Below are positions 14,160 to 23,467 of a stretch of DNA of 29,255 nucleotides, piece by piece (position 1 is the stretch's first letter; every line of letters starts with the position of its first letter). The stretch is from an uncultured Microbacterium sp. (GTDB lineage Bacteria; Actinomycetota; Actinomycetes; Actinomycetales; Microbacteriaceae). The notes under the pieces are model-generated. The model did not search any database, had not been told where the DNA came from, and was given only the letters and a program-made list of their open reading frames with translations. The stretch spans positions 1 through 29,255 of the forward strand of contig NZ_CALBRW010000001.1 of assembly GCF_937927635.1 (NCBI RefSeq), given 5' to 3'. A program made the position numbers and the translations under genes.

Positions 14160-15055
14160 TACTTGACTGCTCCTGCCGTGATGCCGCGGGTGAGGGTGCG
14201 CTGGAAGATGAGGAAGAAGATGAGCGTCGGGATGATCCCCAGCAGTGCCGACGCGCTCGTCGTGGTCACGTCCATGAGCCGGTCGCCCTGCAGCACGCTG
14301 ATCGCCACCGGCACGGTCTGGTTGGCGTTGGACGCCAGGAACGTCAGCGGGATGAGGAACTCGTTCCACGTCCAGATGAAGAAGAAGATCAGCAGCACCG
14401 ACAGCGTCGGCCGGCTGATCGGGAACACCACCCACCACAGGATCTGCCAGCGGCCGGCGCCGTCGAGGGATGCCGCCTCCAGCACCTCCTTGGGGAACGT
14501 GCCGTACACGGAGGAGAGCAGATAGGTGCCGAACGCGGCCTGGATGACGGTGAACACGATGATCACCGACCAGATGTTGTCGTAGAGTCCGACGCTCTTG
14601 AACATGTAGTACAGCGGGTACAGCAGCGCCTCCTGCGGCAGCAGGTTGGCCATCAGGAACAGCAGCACGATCCAGGTGCGCCCTCGGACCCTGCCGATGC
14701 CGATCGCGAACGCGTTGAGCATGGAGATCAGCACCGCGAGCACCGAGACGACGCCGGAGATGAGGATCGAGTTCCACACCTTCTCCGGGAAGTTCACGCG
14801 CTCCCAGAACTTCGCGATGCCGGTGAAGTCCAGCTCGTGCGGGAGGGCCAGCGGGCCGGAGGTGGCATAGTCCACGGGTGACTTGAAGGAGTTCACCAGC
14901 ACCAGGTAGAACGGCACCAGCACGAGGATGCCGCCGGCGACGACCAGTGCCAGCAGCAGCCAGTCGACGGGACGACGGCGGGTCATGCCGCCGCGCGGAC
15001 GGGGAGTGCCGGTTCTGCCGGACTTGCCGGTGACGGTCGCGGTCGTGGCGCTCAC
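14159..15055 (-). CDS. Carbohydrate ABC transporter permease, MalG/LacG type
   Basis: 298 residues with six predicted membrane segments. A short basic N-terminus (TPRPRGGMTRRRPVDW) precedes the first helix. The EAA loop that contacts the ATPase reads EAASLDGAGRWQILWWVVFPISRPTL near residue 205. The C-terminus ends RTLTRGITAGAVK, the standard MalG-like ending. A GTG start at 15055 overlaps the stop of the upstream permease (GTGA). Upstream extension of the frame into 15841 is shadow of the partner permease. It forms the heterodimeric channel with that partner. Confidence 0.92.
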   Translation of the reverse strand: MSATTATVTGKSGRTGTPRPRGGMTRRRPVDWLLLALVVAGGILVLVPFYLVLVNSFKSPVDYATSGPLALPHELDFTGIAKFWERVNFPEKVWNSILISGVVSVLAVLISMLNAFAIGIGRVRGRTWIVLLFLMANLLPQEALLYPLYYMFKSVGLYDNIWSVIIVFTVIQAAFGTYLLSSVYGTFPKEVLEAASLDGAGRWQILWWVVFPISRPTLSVLLIFFFIWTWNEFLIPLTFLASNANQTVPVAISVLQGDRLMDVTTTSASALLGIIPTLIFFLIFQRTLTRGITAGAVK

Positions 15056-16059
15056 AGTCCCGCCCTCTCCTTCTGCTCCACGGAGTTCTGCACTCGGATG
15101 AAGATGATCGAGACGATCACCACGACGATGGTCAGCACCGTCGCGATGGTGGCGCCGTAGCCGATGTTCCGCTTGGTGAAGAACTCCTGATAGGCGTAGT
15201 ACGACGGCACGAGGGTGGCACCCGCGGGACCGCCGCGGGTGATGACGTACACCGGGCCGAACACCTTCAGCGCGGCGATGGTGCAGGTGAGCGTGACGAC
15301 GAAGATCTCGGGGCGGATGATGCTCACGGTGATGGCCCGGAACCGCTGGATCCAGTTCGCGCCGTCCAGCTCCGCCGCCTCGTACAGCTCGGGGTCCACG
15401 CGCTGCAGGGCCGCCATGAAGATGACCACGGGATAGCCCAGCTGCACCCACACCATCACGACCATCAGCACGATCAGCGCCGACGGCATCCGTCCCAGCC
15501 AGTCGACATCCGGGATGCCGAACCAGCCCAGCATCTGGTTGAGAGCGCCGTCGCTGTCGGGGCGCACGATCCAGCCGATCACGATGCCGGCGACCACCAC
15601 CGGGAGGATCTGCGGCAGGTAGTACGTGGCCCGCAGGAAGCTGCCGACCTTCCCGCCGAACTTCCGGCCGATGACGTCGAACAGCAGGGCGGCCACCAGC
15701 AGCCCCAGGATGGTCGGGACCACCACCATGGCGAGGATCATCCACACCGAGTTCGAGAACGACGTCCAGAACGCGTCGTCGGTGAACAGCTTCTGCCAGT
15801 TCTCCAGGCCGATGAACTCGGGGGCGCGCACGCCGCGCCACTTCTGGAAGGTGAGGTACACGTTCCAGCCGAGGGGGATCAGCACGATGATCAGCAGCAG
15901 CACGAAGCCGGGCAGCAGGTAGAGCCAGTAGCCGCCGGTGCCGCCCTTGCCCTGGGGGATCGCGGGCTGCTCGGGCGGAGTCGTCCGCCTGGTGCGCCTG
16001 GCACTGGTGCGGCTGGCGCTGGTGCGCGTGGTGTCACCGGTGCGCGTGGTGAGAGTCAT
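15052..16059 (-). CDS. Carbohydrate ABC transporter permease, MalF/LacF type
   Basis: 335 residues. A Thr/Arg-rich cytoplasmic N-terminus of about 35 residues is followed by membrane helices starting at YWLYLLPGFVLLLIIVLIPL. The EAA motif is YEAAELDGANWIQRFRAITV. Three in-frame starts are possible (16068 GTG, 16065 ATG, 16059 ATG). The last is chosen because GAGGAG lies 8 nt before it. The gene is separated from the binding-protein gene by a 75-nt spacer containing a hairpin. No ATP-binding subunit occurs in the operon or window, so the importer probably shares a MsiK/MsmX-type ATPase encoded elsewhere. Confidence 0.92.
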   Translation of the reverse strand: MTLTTRTGDTTRTSASRTSARRTRRTTPPEQPAIPQGKGGTGGYWLYLLPGFVLLLIIVLIPLGWNVYLTFQKWRGVRAPEFIGLENWQKLFTDDAFWTSFSNSVWMILAMVVVPTILGLLVAALLFDVIGRKFGGKVGSFLRATYYLPQILPVVVAGIVIGWIVRPDSDGALNQMLGWFGIPDVDWLGRMPSALIVLMVVMVWVQLGYPVVIFMAALQRVDPELYEAAELDGANWIQRFRAITVSIIRPEIFVVTLTCTIAALKVFGPVYVITRGGPAGATLVPSYYAYQEFFTKRNIGYGATIATVLTIVVVIVSIIFIRVQNSVEQKERAGL

Positions 16060-16094
16060 GTCCATCACTCCTCGGTCGGGTCGGAGTCGGTCGG

Positions 16095-16124
16095 GTCGGG
16101 GCGATGCGCGGGCGTCGCCCCGAC
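16095..16124 (-). terminator. Hairpin between binding-protein and permease genes
   Basis: GTCGGGGCGA (16095-16104) and TCGCCCCGAC (16115-16124) form a perfect 10-bp stem with a 10-nt loop. The hairpin follows the binding-protein stop by 10 nt. Direct repeats of TCGGTCGGGTCGG (16072-16084 and 16087-16099) lie alongside. Such hairpins usually allow more binding protein than permease by partial termination or mRNA protection. Confidence 0.6.
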
Positions 16125-16134
16125 CCTCGGGGGA

Positions 16135-17442
16135 TCAGCGGAAGTCCGCGGTGCCCTCGTCGTAGGCCTTGCCCAGGCCCTCATCGACAGCCTTGACGTC
16201 TTCGGAGCCCGTGACCAGGCCCTGCAGCTGCTGCACGATCACGTCGTAGAAGCCGGGTGCGGGCCAGTCCGGGTAGAAGGACAGGCCGTCCTTGTCGAGG
16301 ATGCCGTTGAAGGTCTTGATGAGCTCGGAGCTCTTCACGTCGGTGACGTCGCTGGGGTTCGCCGCGACGGGCAGCCCGCCGTTGTTGCCGATGATCGCCT
16401 GGATCTCCGGGCGCATCGTGATGTCGATGAACTTGTACGCGAGGTCCTTGTTCTTGGCGTTCTCCGGCACGACCCAGAGGTTGCCGGAGGAGCCCAGCGA
16501 CAGATCGGCGCCGGGGAAGGCGGTCATGGTCCAGTCGAAGCTCGTCGCTTCGGTGACGAACCGGCCGTACCACCACGAGCCGGAGACGAAGATGGGCGCC
16601 TTGCCGTTGATGAACGACACTCCGGCGTCCTCCGCCTTGATGGAGGAGACGTCCTTCGCGATGTAGCCCTTGTCCACGTACTCCTTCAGAGTCTTCGTCG
16701 CGGAGGTGATCTCGGGGCCCTGCCAGTCGACGGGCTTCTTGTAGAGCTGGTAGTCGTCGACGAAGGAGCGGTCGCCGTTCATGAGCGCCAGCTGGTACCA
16801 GAGCTGCCCGAGCGGGTACTCGGCACCGGCCTCGGCCAGCGGCGTGATGCCCTTGGCGACGAACGCGTCGAGCACGGTGACGAACTCGTCGTAGGTGGTG
16901 GGGATCTGCAGGCCTGCTGCGTCGAAGGCGTCCTTGTTGTAGTAGACGCCGACGAACTCGCCGTAGTTCGGCACGCCGTACCAGGTGTCTCCGCCCATGA
17001 CGCCCTTGTCGTCGTACTTGGCGGTGGTCTGCAGCGACGGGGCGAGCTTCTTGTCCCAGCCGTACTTCTTCACGGCATCCGAGATGTCGGTGATCAGGCC
17101 GGTGGAGGCCAGGAAGCCCGCGGTCGCGTTGCCCTTGTTGAACTCCATCAGGTCGGGCGCGGCGTCGGTGTCCAGCACCTGGCTGGCCGTCTTCTGGATC
17201 TGCTCGAAGGACTTCTCCTCGAAGGTGACCTTGGCGCCGGTCTCCTTCTCGAAGACCTTGATGGCCTCGTTCCAGGCCTTGCCCATGGCGCTGTCGGCGC
17301 CCTCGTAGTGCCAGAGCTTCAGCGTCTGCCCGTCACCTCCTCCTCCAGAGCCTCCGGCGGGGGAGCAGCCGACCATGGCCAGTCCTGCGGTGAGGGCCGC
17401 GATCGCGGCCAGTATCTTCGTCCTGCGTGTGGTGCGTGCCAT
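16135..17442 (-). CDS. Sugar ABC transporter substrate-binding lipoprotein
   Basis: 435 residues. It begins with a basic n-region (ARTTRRTK), a hydrophobic stretch and lipobox AMVGC with Cys26, followed by a Gly/Ser-rich linker, so it is a membrane-anchored lipoprotein outside the cell. The mature part is a family 1 extracellular solute-binding protein with opening LKLWHYEGADSAMGKAWNEA. Aromatic residues (for example SGSWWYGRFV) suit sugar stacking. ATG at 17442 is chosen over the GTG at 17451 because AAGGAG lies 8 nt upstream. It is the first gene of the operon that continues with two permeases, GH31 and GH1. A LacI-type operator lies 80 bases upstream. The hydrolases indicate a xylose- and glucose-containing oligosaccharide as ligand. 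Confidence 0.93.
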   Translation of the reverse strand: MARTTRRTKILAAIAALTAGLAMVGCSPAGGSGGGGDGQTLKLWHYEGADSAMGKAWNEAIKVFEKETGAKVTFEEKSFEQIQKTASQVLDTDAAPDLMEFNKGNATAGFLASTGLITDISDAVKKYGWDKKLAPSLQTTAKYDDKGVMGGDTWYGVPNYGEFVGVYYNKDAFDAAGLQIPTTYDEFVTVLDAFVAKGITPLAEAGAEYPLGQLWYQLALMNGDRSFVDDYQLYKKPVDWQGPEITSATKTLKEYVDKGYIAKDVSSIKAEDAGVSFINGKAPIFVSGSWWYGRFVTEATSFDWTMTAFPGADLSLGSSGNLWVVPENAKNKDLAYKFIDITMRPEIQAIIGNNGGLPVAANPSDVTDVKSSELIKTFNGILDKDGLSFYPDWPAPGFYDVIVQQLQGLVTGSEDVKAVDEGLGKAYDEGTADFR

Positions 17443-17521
17443 CGTCGGCACTCCTTCTGTGTCAGGGCCCGTCGGGCGGGCGCTTCATCGGGATGCTCTT
17501 CAGTTGTCGGGTTCGTGAATC

Positions 17522-17537
17522 GTCGAAGCGTTTCGAC
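17522..17537. promoter_or_regulatory. LacI-type operator in front of the sugar operon
   Basis: GTCGAAGCGTTTCGAC is an almost perfect palindrome centred on CG, the form expected for LacI/GalR proteins. The identical 16-mer occurs at 18618-18633 before the lacI gene. On the minus strand it overlaps the end of a weak -10-like CACTGT that lies 17 nt after TTCCGC, so binding would block transcription. Confidence 0.8.
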
Positions 17538-17570
17538 AGTGCACGCGATTCGGGTGCTGCGGAAGGTGGA

Positions 17571-18584
17571 TCAGTCCGTGCGGGTGCGGACCGATCCGGT
17601 GGAGCGGTACTCGGGTGGGATGAGGTGGATCTCGGGAGCGACGTTCTTCTCCTCGAGGTGCCGCAGCGCGATCTCGACGGCGAGATCGCAGGAGCGGCTG
17701 GGCACGAGTGGGATCGTGTCCACGGCCACGCTGAGCGCGGTGGTGTCGAACGCTGTCGCGGCGGAGATCACCGACACGTCGCGCCCGATGGTCAGGCCGT
17801 GGTCGGAGAGCGCGGACAGCAGCGCCTCGTGCGCATCGCCGACTGCGTGCACGATGAAGGCGCGGTCTCCGCGGGCGAGGGCGATCTCGACGGCGGTGCG
17901 CACGGCGGCGGCATCCGTCGACACCTCGCCGGAGCAGACCGTCTCGAGGGCGATCGCGAGCTCCGCAGCACGAGAGACGACGCCGCGGCGCAGTCGACGG
18001 GGGAAGTTCGAGGTGCGGTACGACACGGCCGGCTGGCCGATGAGCGTGATCGCGGTGTGTCCGGCATCGGCGAGCCGGTCGACGGCCAGTCGCCCCGCGG
18101 CCTCGAAGTCCAGGTCCACGCAGGTGAGCCCGTCCGCGACGTCGGGAATGCCGATGAACACCGTGGGCGTGCGGATGGAGCGCGCGATGTCGGCGCGCGC
18201 ATCGTCCGGACCCACGTCCAGCACGAGGATGGCGTCGACCAATCGGCTGGAGGCCACGCGGCTCATCCCGTCCGAGGCCTGCTCGTCGGTCAGCAGCAGA
18301 ATGTCGTAGTCGTGCTTGCGCGCGGCGATGGATGCCGCCAGCACGAACGCCATGTGCGTCGGCGCGTGCGTGTCGGCGCGCAGCGGCTCGGTGAGGGCGA
18401 AGATGTGCGTGCGCCTGCCCGCCAGCATCCGTGCCCCGGCATCCGGCGTGTACCCCAGGGTCGATGCGGCATCCTCGATGCGGCGACGGGTCTTCTCCGA
18501 CACCGGCCGCTTGCCGCTGAGCGCGTACGAGACCGTGCTGATGGAGACGCCGGCGGCCTCGGCCACCTGGTGGATCGTCGTCAT
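17571..18584 (-). CDS. LacI family transcriptional regulator
   Basis: 337 residues. Residues 2-50 are the LacI helix-turn-helix and hinge (TTIHQVAEAAGVSISTVSYALSGKRPVSEKT). The rest is the periplasmic-binding-protein-like sugar domain. ATG at 18584 is the family start. The open frame extends upstream to 18701 but those residues match nothing expected and cross the operator and promoter. The gene stands directly upstream of the binding-protein operon on the same strand. The same 16-bp operator precedes both, so it probably represses itself and the transport and hydrolase genes until an oligosaccharide or its product binds. The inducer is not readable from sequence. Confidence 0.93.
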   Translation of the reverse strand: MTTIHQVAEAAGVSISTVSYALSGKRPVSEKTRRRIEDAASTLGYTPDAGARMLAGRRTHIFALTEPLRADTHAPTHMAFVLAASIAARKHDYDILLLTDEQASDGMSRVASSRLVDAILVLDVGPDDARADIARSIRTPTVFIGIPDVADGLTCVDLDFEAAGRLAVDRLADAGHTAITLIGQPAVSYRTSNFPRRLRRGVVSRAAELAIALETVCSGEVSTDAAAVRTAVEIALARGDRAFIVHAVGDAHEALLSALSDHGLTIGRDVSVISAATAFDTTALSVAVDTIPLVPSRSCDLAVEIALRHLEEKNVAPEIHLIPPEYRSTGSVRTRTD

Positions 18585-18617
18585 CAGTGCTCCATCGTCG
18601 CTGTGCGGAACGCTTCT

Positions 18618-18633
18618 GTCGAAGCGTTTCGAC
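18618..18633. promoter_or_regulatory. LacI-type operator in front of lacI
   Basis: GTCGAAGCGTTTCGAC, identical to the site at 17522-17537. It sits about 8-23 bases downstream of the predicted transcription start, a roadblock position. It overlaps a second palindrome, AACGCTTC (18609-18616) / GAAGCGTT (18621-18628). Confidence 0.8.
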
Positions 18634-18647
18634 TGTCTCTGCCAGCG

Positions 18648-18677
18648 ATGATAGGCCGATCCGGGTCGCCCGCGCAA
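18648..18677 (-). promoter_or_regulatory. Promoter of lacI
   Basis: On the minus strand: TTGCGC (18677-18672), 18-nt spacer, TATCAT (18653-18648). The -10 matches consensus at five of six positions. The start point would be near 18641, just before the operator. Confidence 0.6.
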
Positions 18678-18722
18678 GGGGTTTGTCGTTTTATCCAACA
18701 AAAGAGCGGATGCCGGGGGAGA

Positions 18723-18742
18723 GCACTCTCATGGGAGAGAGC
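18723..18742 (-). terminator. Weak hairpin after the GNAT gene
   Basis: CTCTC (18726-18730) and GAGAG (18735-18739) with outer GC/GC pairs and one A-A mismatch form a short stem. It lies about 45 bases past the acetyltransferase stop. Stability is low. Confidence 0.3.
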
Positions 18743-18787
18743 GACGGGGTCTCGGCGGGGGAGGAGATCCGAGGCCCCGCCGCCGGT

Positions 18788-19246
18788 TCAGTCCGTGACG
18801 CGGATCTGCGCGATGACCTCGGAGTACTCGGTCTCGCCGACGGGCTCGAAGCCCACGCGGCGGAAGAACGCCTCGGGGCCGCCGTCGCCGGCCTCGTAGA
18901 TCACGTTCACGTGGTCGACGCCCCGCGCGCGGGCCTCGTCGATCAGGGCCTTGACGGCGAACCGTCCGATGCCGCGACCCTGGTCGTCGGCATCGACGTT
19001 GATCCGCCACAGCACGCTGCGGAAGTGCTCGTCCGGTGCGTCCGCATCGAAGCTCGCGCTCACGAAGCCCACGACCTGCTCGCCGTCCAGCACGACCCGC
19101 TGCCATGACGTCTGCGGGTTCACCACTGTCGCCGCGATGCCGTACGACACCGGAGCGAGGAACTGCTCCTGTCCCGGTTTCAGTGACAGCTTGTTGACGG
19201 CGACGATCGTCGCCGCGGAGAGTTCGACCACACGCAGTTCCGACAT
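18788..19246 (-). CDS. GNAT family N-acetyltransferase
   Basis: 152 residues. The acetyl-CoA binding motif is VDADDQGRGIGRFAVKALIDEA with the pyrophosphate loop QGRGIG at 89-94. The C-terminal FFRRVGFEPVG is the usual alpha4-beta7 ending. The N-terminal half (VVELSAATIVAVNKLSLKPGQEQF and YGIAATV) and the overall size resemble the PaiA/BltD-like polyamine acetyltransferases, but that substrate is only a guess. ATG at 19246 is preferred to farther upstream in-frame codons because TAGCCT, a good -10, lies 7 nt before it, which suggests a leaderless transcript. The gene is divergent from icd and upstream of lacI on the same strand, with 203 bp and a separate promoter between them. Confidence 0.85.
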   Translation of the reverse strand: MSELRVVELSAATIVAVNKLSLKPGQEQFLAPVSYGIAATVVNPQTSWQRVVLDGEQVVGFVSASFDADAPDEHFRSVLWRINVDADDQGRGIGRFAVKALIDEARARGVDHVNVIYEAGDGGPEAFFRRVGFEPVGETEYSEVIAQIRVTD

Positions 19247-19253
19247 GAGACCC

Positions 19254-19259
19254 AGGCTA
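19254..19259 (-). promoter_or_regulatory. Candidate -10 box of the GNAT gene
   Basis: TAGCCT on the minus strand, 7 nt before the ATG at 19246. This spacing would put the transcription start at the start codon (leaderless). No clear Shine-Dalgarno is present. Confidence 0.4.
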
Positions 19260-19349
19260 TCCCCTCGCGGAGCATCTGTGGCCGAATCGACGTCATGCTG
19301 TACGTCATCGTCCGGAAATCCCCGAGGAGTGCAGGAATCCAGACTCGGG

Positions 19350-19367
19350 TATCTTGGTATCGAGATA
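19350..19367. promoter_or_regulatory. MarR-like operator palindrome before icd
   Basis: TATCTTGGTATCGAGATA is symmetric at 14 of 18 positions. It resembles the TATCTTGATATCAAGATA-type sites bound by several MarR-family regulators. It overlaps a -10-like TAAAAT (19366-19371) 23 bases before the icd start. No MarR gene lies in the window. Confidence 0.4.
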
Positions 19368-19394
19368 AAATCTGCCCTCGCGAACGGAGATCCG

Positions 19395-21614
<2,220 letters not shown>

Positions 21615-21626
21615 CACGCAGACGAA

Positions 21627-21660
21627 GAGCGGGCGGATGCTGCACAGCATCCGCCCGCTC
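21627..21660 (+). terminator. Terminator of icd
   Basis: GAGCGGGCGGATGCT (21627-21641), loop GCAC, AGCATCCGCCCGCTC (21646-21660): a perfect 15-bp stem followed by TGTCAT. It starts 12 nt after the icd stop. Part of the left arm (in GACGAAGAGCGGG, 21621-21633) can alternatively pair with CCCGCTCTTCGTC (21668-21680). Confidence 0.9.
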
Positions 21661-21698
21661 TGTCATCCCCGCTCTTCGTCCAGGCGTCCGGCGTGTTC

Positions 21699-21780
21699 GC
21701 CGAGACCCCTCCTGAATGCCGAAACCCCTCCTGATTCGCGTGAATCACGAGGGGTTTCGGCGCTGATGAGGGGTCTCGGC
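21699..21780. repeat. 82-bp nested four-arm palindrome, copy B
   Basis: Arms are GCCGAGACCCCTC (21699-21711), GCCGAAACCCCTC (21718-21730), GAGGGGTTTCGGC (21749-21761) and GAGGGGTCTCGGC (21768-21780). Both inner and outer pairs are perfect. Arm, spacer and centre lengths (13-6-13-18-13-6-13) equal those of copy A at 5703-5784. The centre itself holds GATTC-GCGT-GAATC. It lies between the convergent icd and L,D-transpeptidase genes. Confidence 0.92.
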
Positions 21781-21841
21781 AATCGGGGAGGGGGGGACGC
21801 CGGGGGCGCCGGACGGGCAGGGCCGCAGGTATTCGCCTGGA

Positions 21842-23290
21842 TCAGGCGTGAACCCAGACCTCGAGTCCGACCGGCGTCATGTCATAGACCTGCTTGGCGA
21901 CGCTCGGCGGCATGTTCACGCAGCCGTGGCTCATGCGGTGTCCGAAGTTGTTGTGCCAGTAGGCGCCGTGGAAGGCGATGTCCTTGGCAAACCAGGTGTT
22001 CCAGGGGACGTCCTTGGTGCAGTACGACGCGCCCTCGAAGCAGCCCATGTCCTGCTTCGCCGTGTGCGCGAACACCTTGAAGCGCCCGAGCGGAGTGGGG
22101 GTTCCGGCCAGCCCGGACGAGATCTTCCAGGTCCGGACCAGCTTCTCGTTCTCGTAGAGGTACGTCTTCTGCTCGCTGATGTCGACCTCGAGGCGCCGGA
22201 AGACGGTGGTCGTCTCGAACGGCGTGGAGTTGACGGGCAGCGCGAACGACGCCTTGCCATCGCCGAGCTGGGTCGCGAAGGCGGATGCGATCCCCGCGGT
22301 GTCGCCGAGCGACCGACCGTCCAGGCCGGCCGTCACCTCGCTGAGCACCTTGCCCTTCGAATCGATGACGTTCACGGCGTTCACGGCAGGGCGGTCGACC
22401 AGACCCGGGAGCGTGGCGACGACGGTCTGGATCGCGGACTGGTCGGCGGTGATCTTCAGCTCGCCGTCGACGTCGGTGACCTTCAGCCAGCTCGCGGCCA
22501 CGGCGGGAGCCACTGGCACGGTGCGCTCCTCGCCGACGTAGAAGCCGATGCTCGCCAGCATCCCGTTGAGCTTCTCGGTGGCGGCAGCGGCCTTGGCGTC
22601 GGTGATGGCAGGCTCGACGGGCTTCGCGTCGCCGGAGAAGGTGAGCGTGGTCGCGCCCTTCTCGGTCGCACGGGTGAAGGCCTTCTCGAGCTCCGCCACG
22701 GGAATGCCGCTGCCGTCTGTCGCGGGAGTGCTCTTGTAGGCGGCGGAGGACGCATCGAAGGAGACGCCGGCATCGACGGGGTCGGTGTAGCTGTCGGGGA
22801 CCGCAGCGCGCAGCGCGTTCTCGGCGGTCTTGGGGTCCAGGGTGACCTTCGCGTCGATCGAGGAGCCCATCCACTGACCGAGATTCCACATCGGACGGTC
22901 GGCGAAGGCCTTCTCGGCCAGCGCCTTGGCATCGACGCTCGCGCCGAGATCGGTGCCGCTGAGCTGAGCACCGGCACCGGCGCCGCTCAGGGTGACCTCG
23001 GTGGTGGCGATCCGGGTGCTGATGGCGTCGGCGGCCATGCCGGGGGTCATGCCCCCCACAGCCACGCCGGCGATGGTGGTTCCCGGGGCGATGAGGATGA
23101 GCGAGGCCGCAGCGGCGGCGAGCAAGACGGCGCCTGCGCCGAGGCCGATCCACAGACCGAGTCGGCGCTTCTTCGGTGCGGGGTCGGTGAGGGCCCACTC
23201 CACGGGACGGTCGTCGCCCGGCGGCAGAACCTCGGTCGGTTCGCTCGCGGCGATGGCTCCTGTATCGGGCCCGGAGATCAGGTCGGTCAC
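21842..23290 (-). CDS. L,D-transpeptidase with peptidoglycan-binding-like domains
   Basis: 482 residues. A cytoplasmic N-terminus of about 43 residues ends in KKRR, then comes one membrane helix (44-68), so the bulk is outside the cell. Residues about 75-330 contain repeated segments of the PG_binding_4 type (VAVGGMTPGMAADAI, then two alpha/beta domains). Residues about 345-482 are the YkuD catalytic domain with HGAYWHNNFGHRMSHGCVNM, giving His441 and catalytic Cys457. The enzyme makes 3-3 cross-links in peptidoglycan or attaches proteins to it. GTG at 23290 is chosen: GGGGGGTGAG lies just upstream, whereas the GTG at 23311 has no ribosome site. It converges with icd. The 177-bp spacer to the divergent ROK gene holds its promoter, which I could not define. 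Confidence 0.93.
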   Translation of the reverse strand: MTDLISGPDTGAIAASEPTEVLPPGDDRPVEWALTDPAPKKRRLGLWIGLGAGAVLLAAAAASLILIAPGTTIAGVAVGGMTPGMAADAISTRIATTEVTLSGAGAGAQLSGTDLGASVDAKALAEKAFADRPMWNLGQWMGSSIDAKVTLDPKTAENALRAAVPDSYTDPVDAGVSFDASSAAYKSTPATDGSGIPVAELEKAFTRATEKGATTLTFSGDAKPVEPAITDAKAAAATEKLNGMLASIGFYVGEERTVPVAPAVAASWLKVTDVDGELKITADQSAIQTVVATLPGLVDRPAVNAVNVIDSKGKVLSEVTAGLDGRSLGDTAGIASAFATQLGDGKASFALPVNSTPFETTTVFRRLEVDISEQKTYLYENEKLVRTWKISSGLAGTPTPLGRFKVFAHTAKQDMGCFEGASYCTKDVPWNTWFAKDIAFHGAYWHNNFGHRMSHGCVNMPPSVAKQVYDMTPVGLEVWVHA

Positions 23291-23448
23291 GGACTCACCC
23301 CCCAAGGACACAGCGTGAACAACACTTTCATGGTACGGGACGGGAGGAAGCAGTGGAGGCGCAGTCCGCCCGGATGCTGGACACGGGTAGTAACATTTCG
23401 ATAACCTGCGCGCTCGCCCGTGTGACGAGCTTGCGGCGGTCGTGGTTC

Positions 23449-23463
23449 GTAAGGTGTACTAAC
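23449..23463. promoter_or_regulatory. Possible ROK operator before the ROK regulator
   Basis: GTAAGGTGTACTAAC is an imperfect dyad (GTAAG / CTAAC) with the AT-rich half-site form common for NagC/XylR-type proteins. It ends 4 nt before the ATG at 23468 and overlaps a possible -10 (TACTAA, 23457-23462). Autoregulation is inferred. Confidence 0.35.
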
Positions 23464-23467
23464 AAAT

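Noticed and set aside
12045..14525. 826-codon plus-strand open frame opposite GH31
   Set aside because: The minus-strand GH31 has all catalytic motifs. The plus-strand product is Val/His/Arg/Gly-rich without recognisable domains.
14160..14777. Upstream extension of the GH31 frame, which would make a 949-residue protein
   Set aside because: The family begins at the MKFTDG methionine (14159). The extension is out-of-frame permease sequence.
16072..16099. Direct TCGGTCGGGTCGG repeats considered as a regulatory iteron array
   Set aside because: Only two copies inside a transcribed operon spacer; better explained as part of the intercistronic structure.
18951..19394. Upstream extension of the icd frame
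   Set aside because: It runs antisense through the GNAT gene and lacks similarity to monomeric IDH, which starts at the VTDDAIIYTYTDEAP region.
23328..23467. Promoter for the L,D-transpeptidase (TACCAT at 23335-23330 on the minus strand)
   Set aside because: No acceptable -35 at a normal spacing was found, so it is not listed as a feature.
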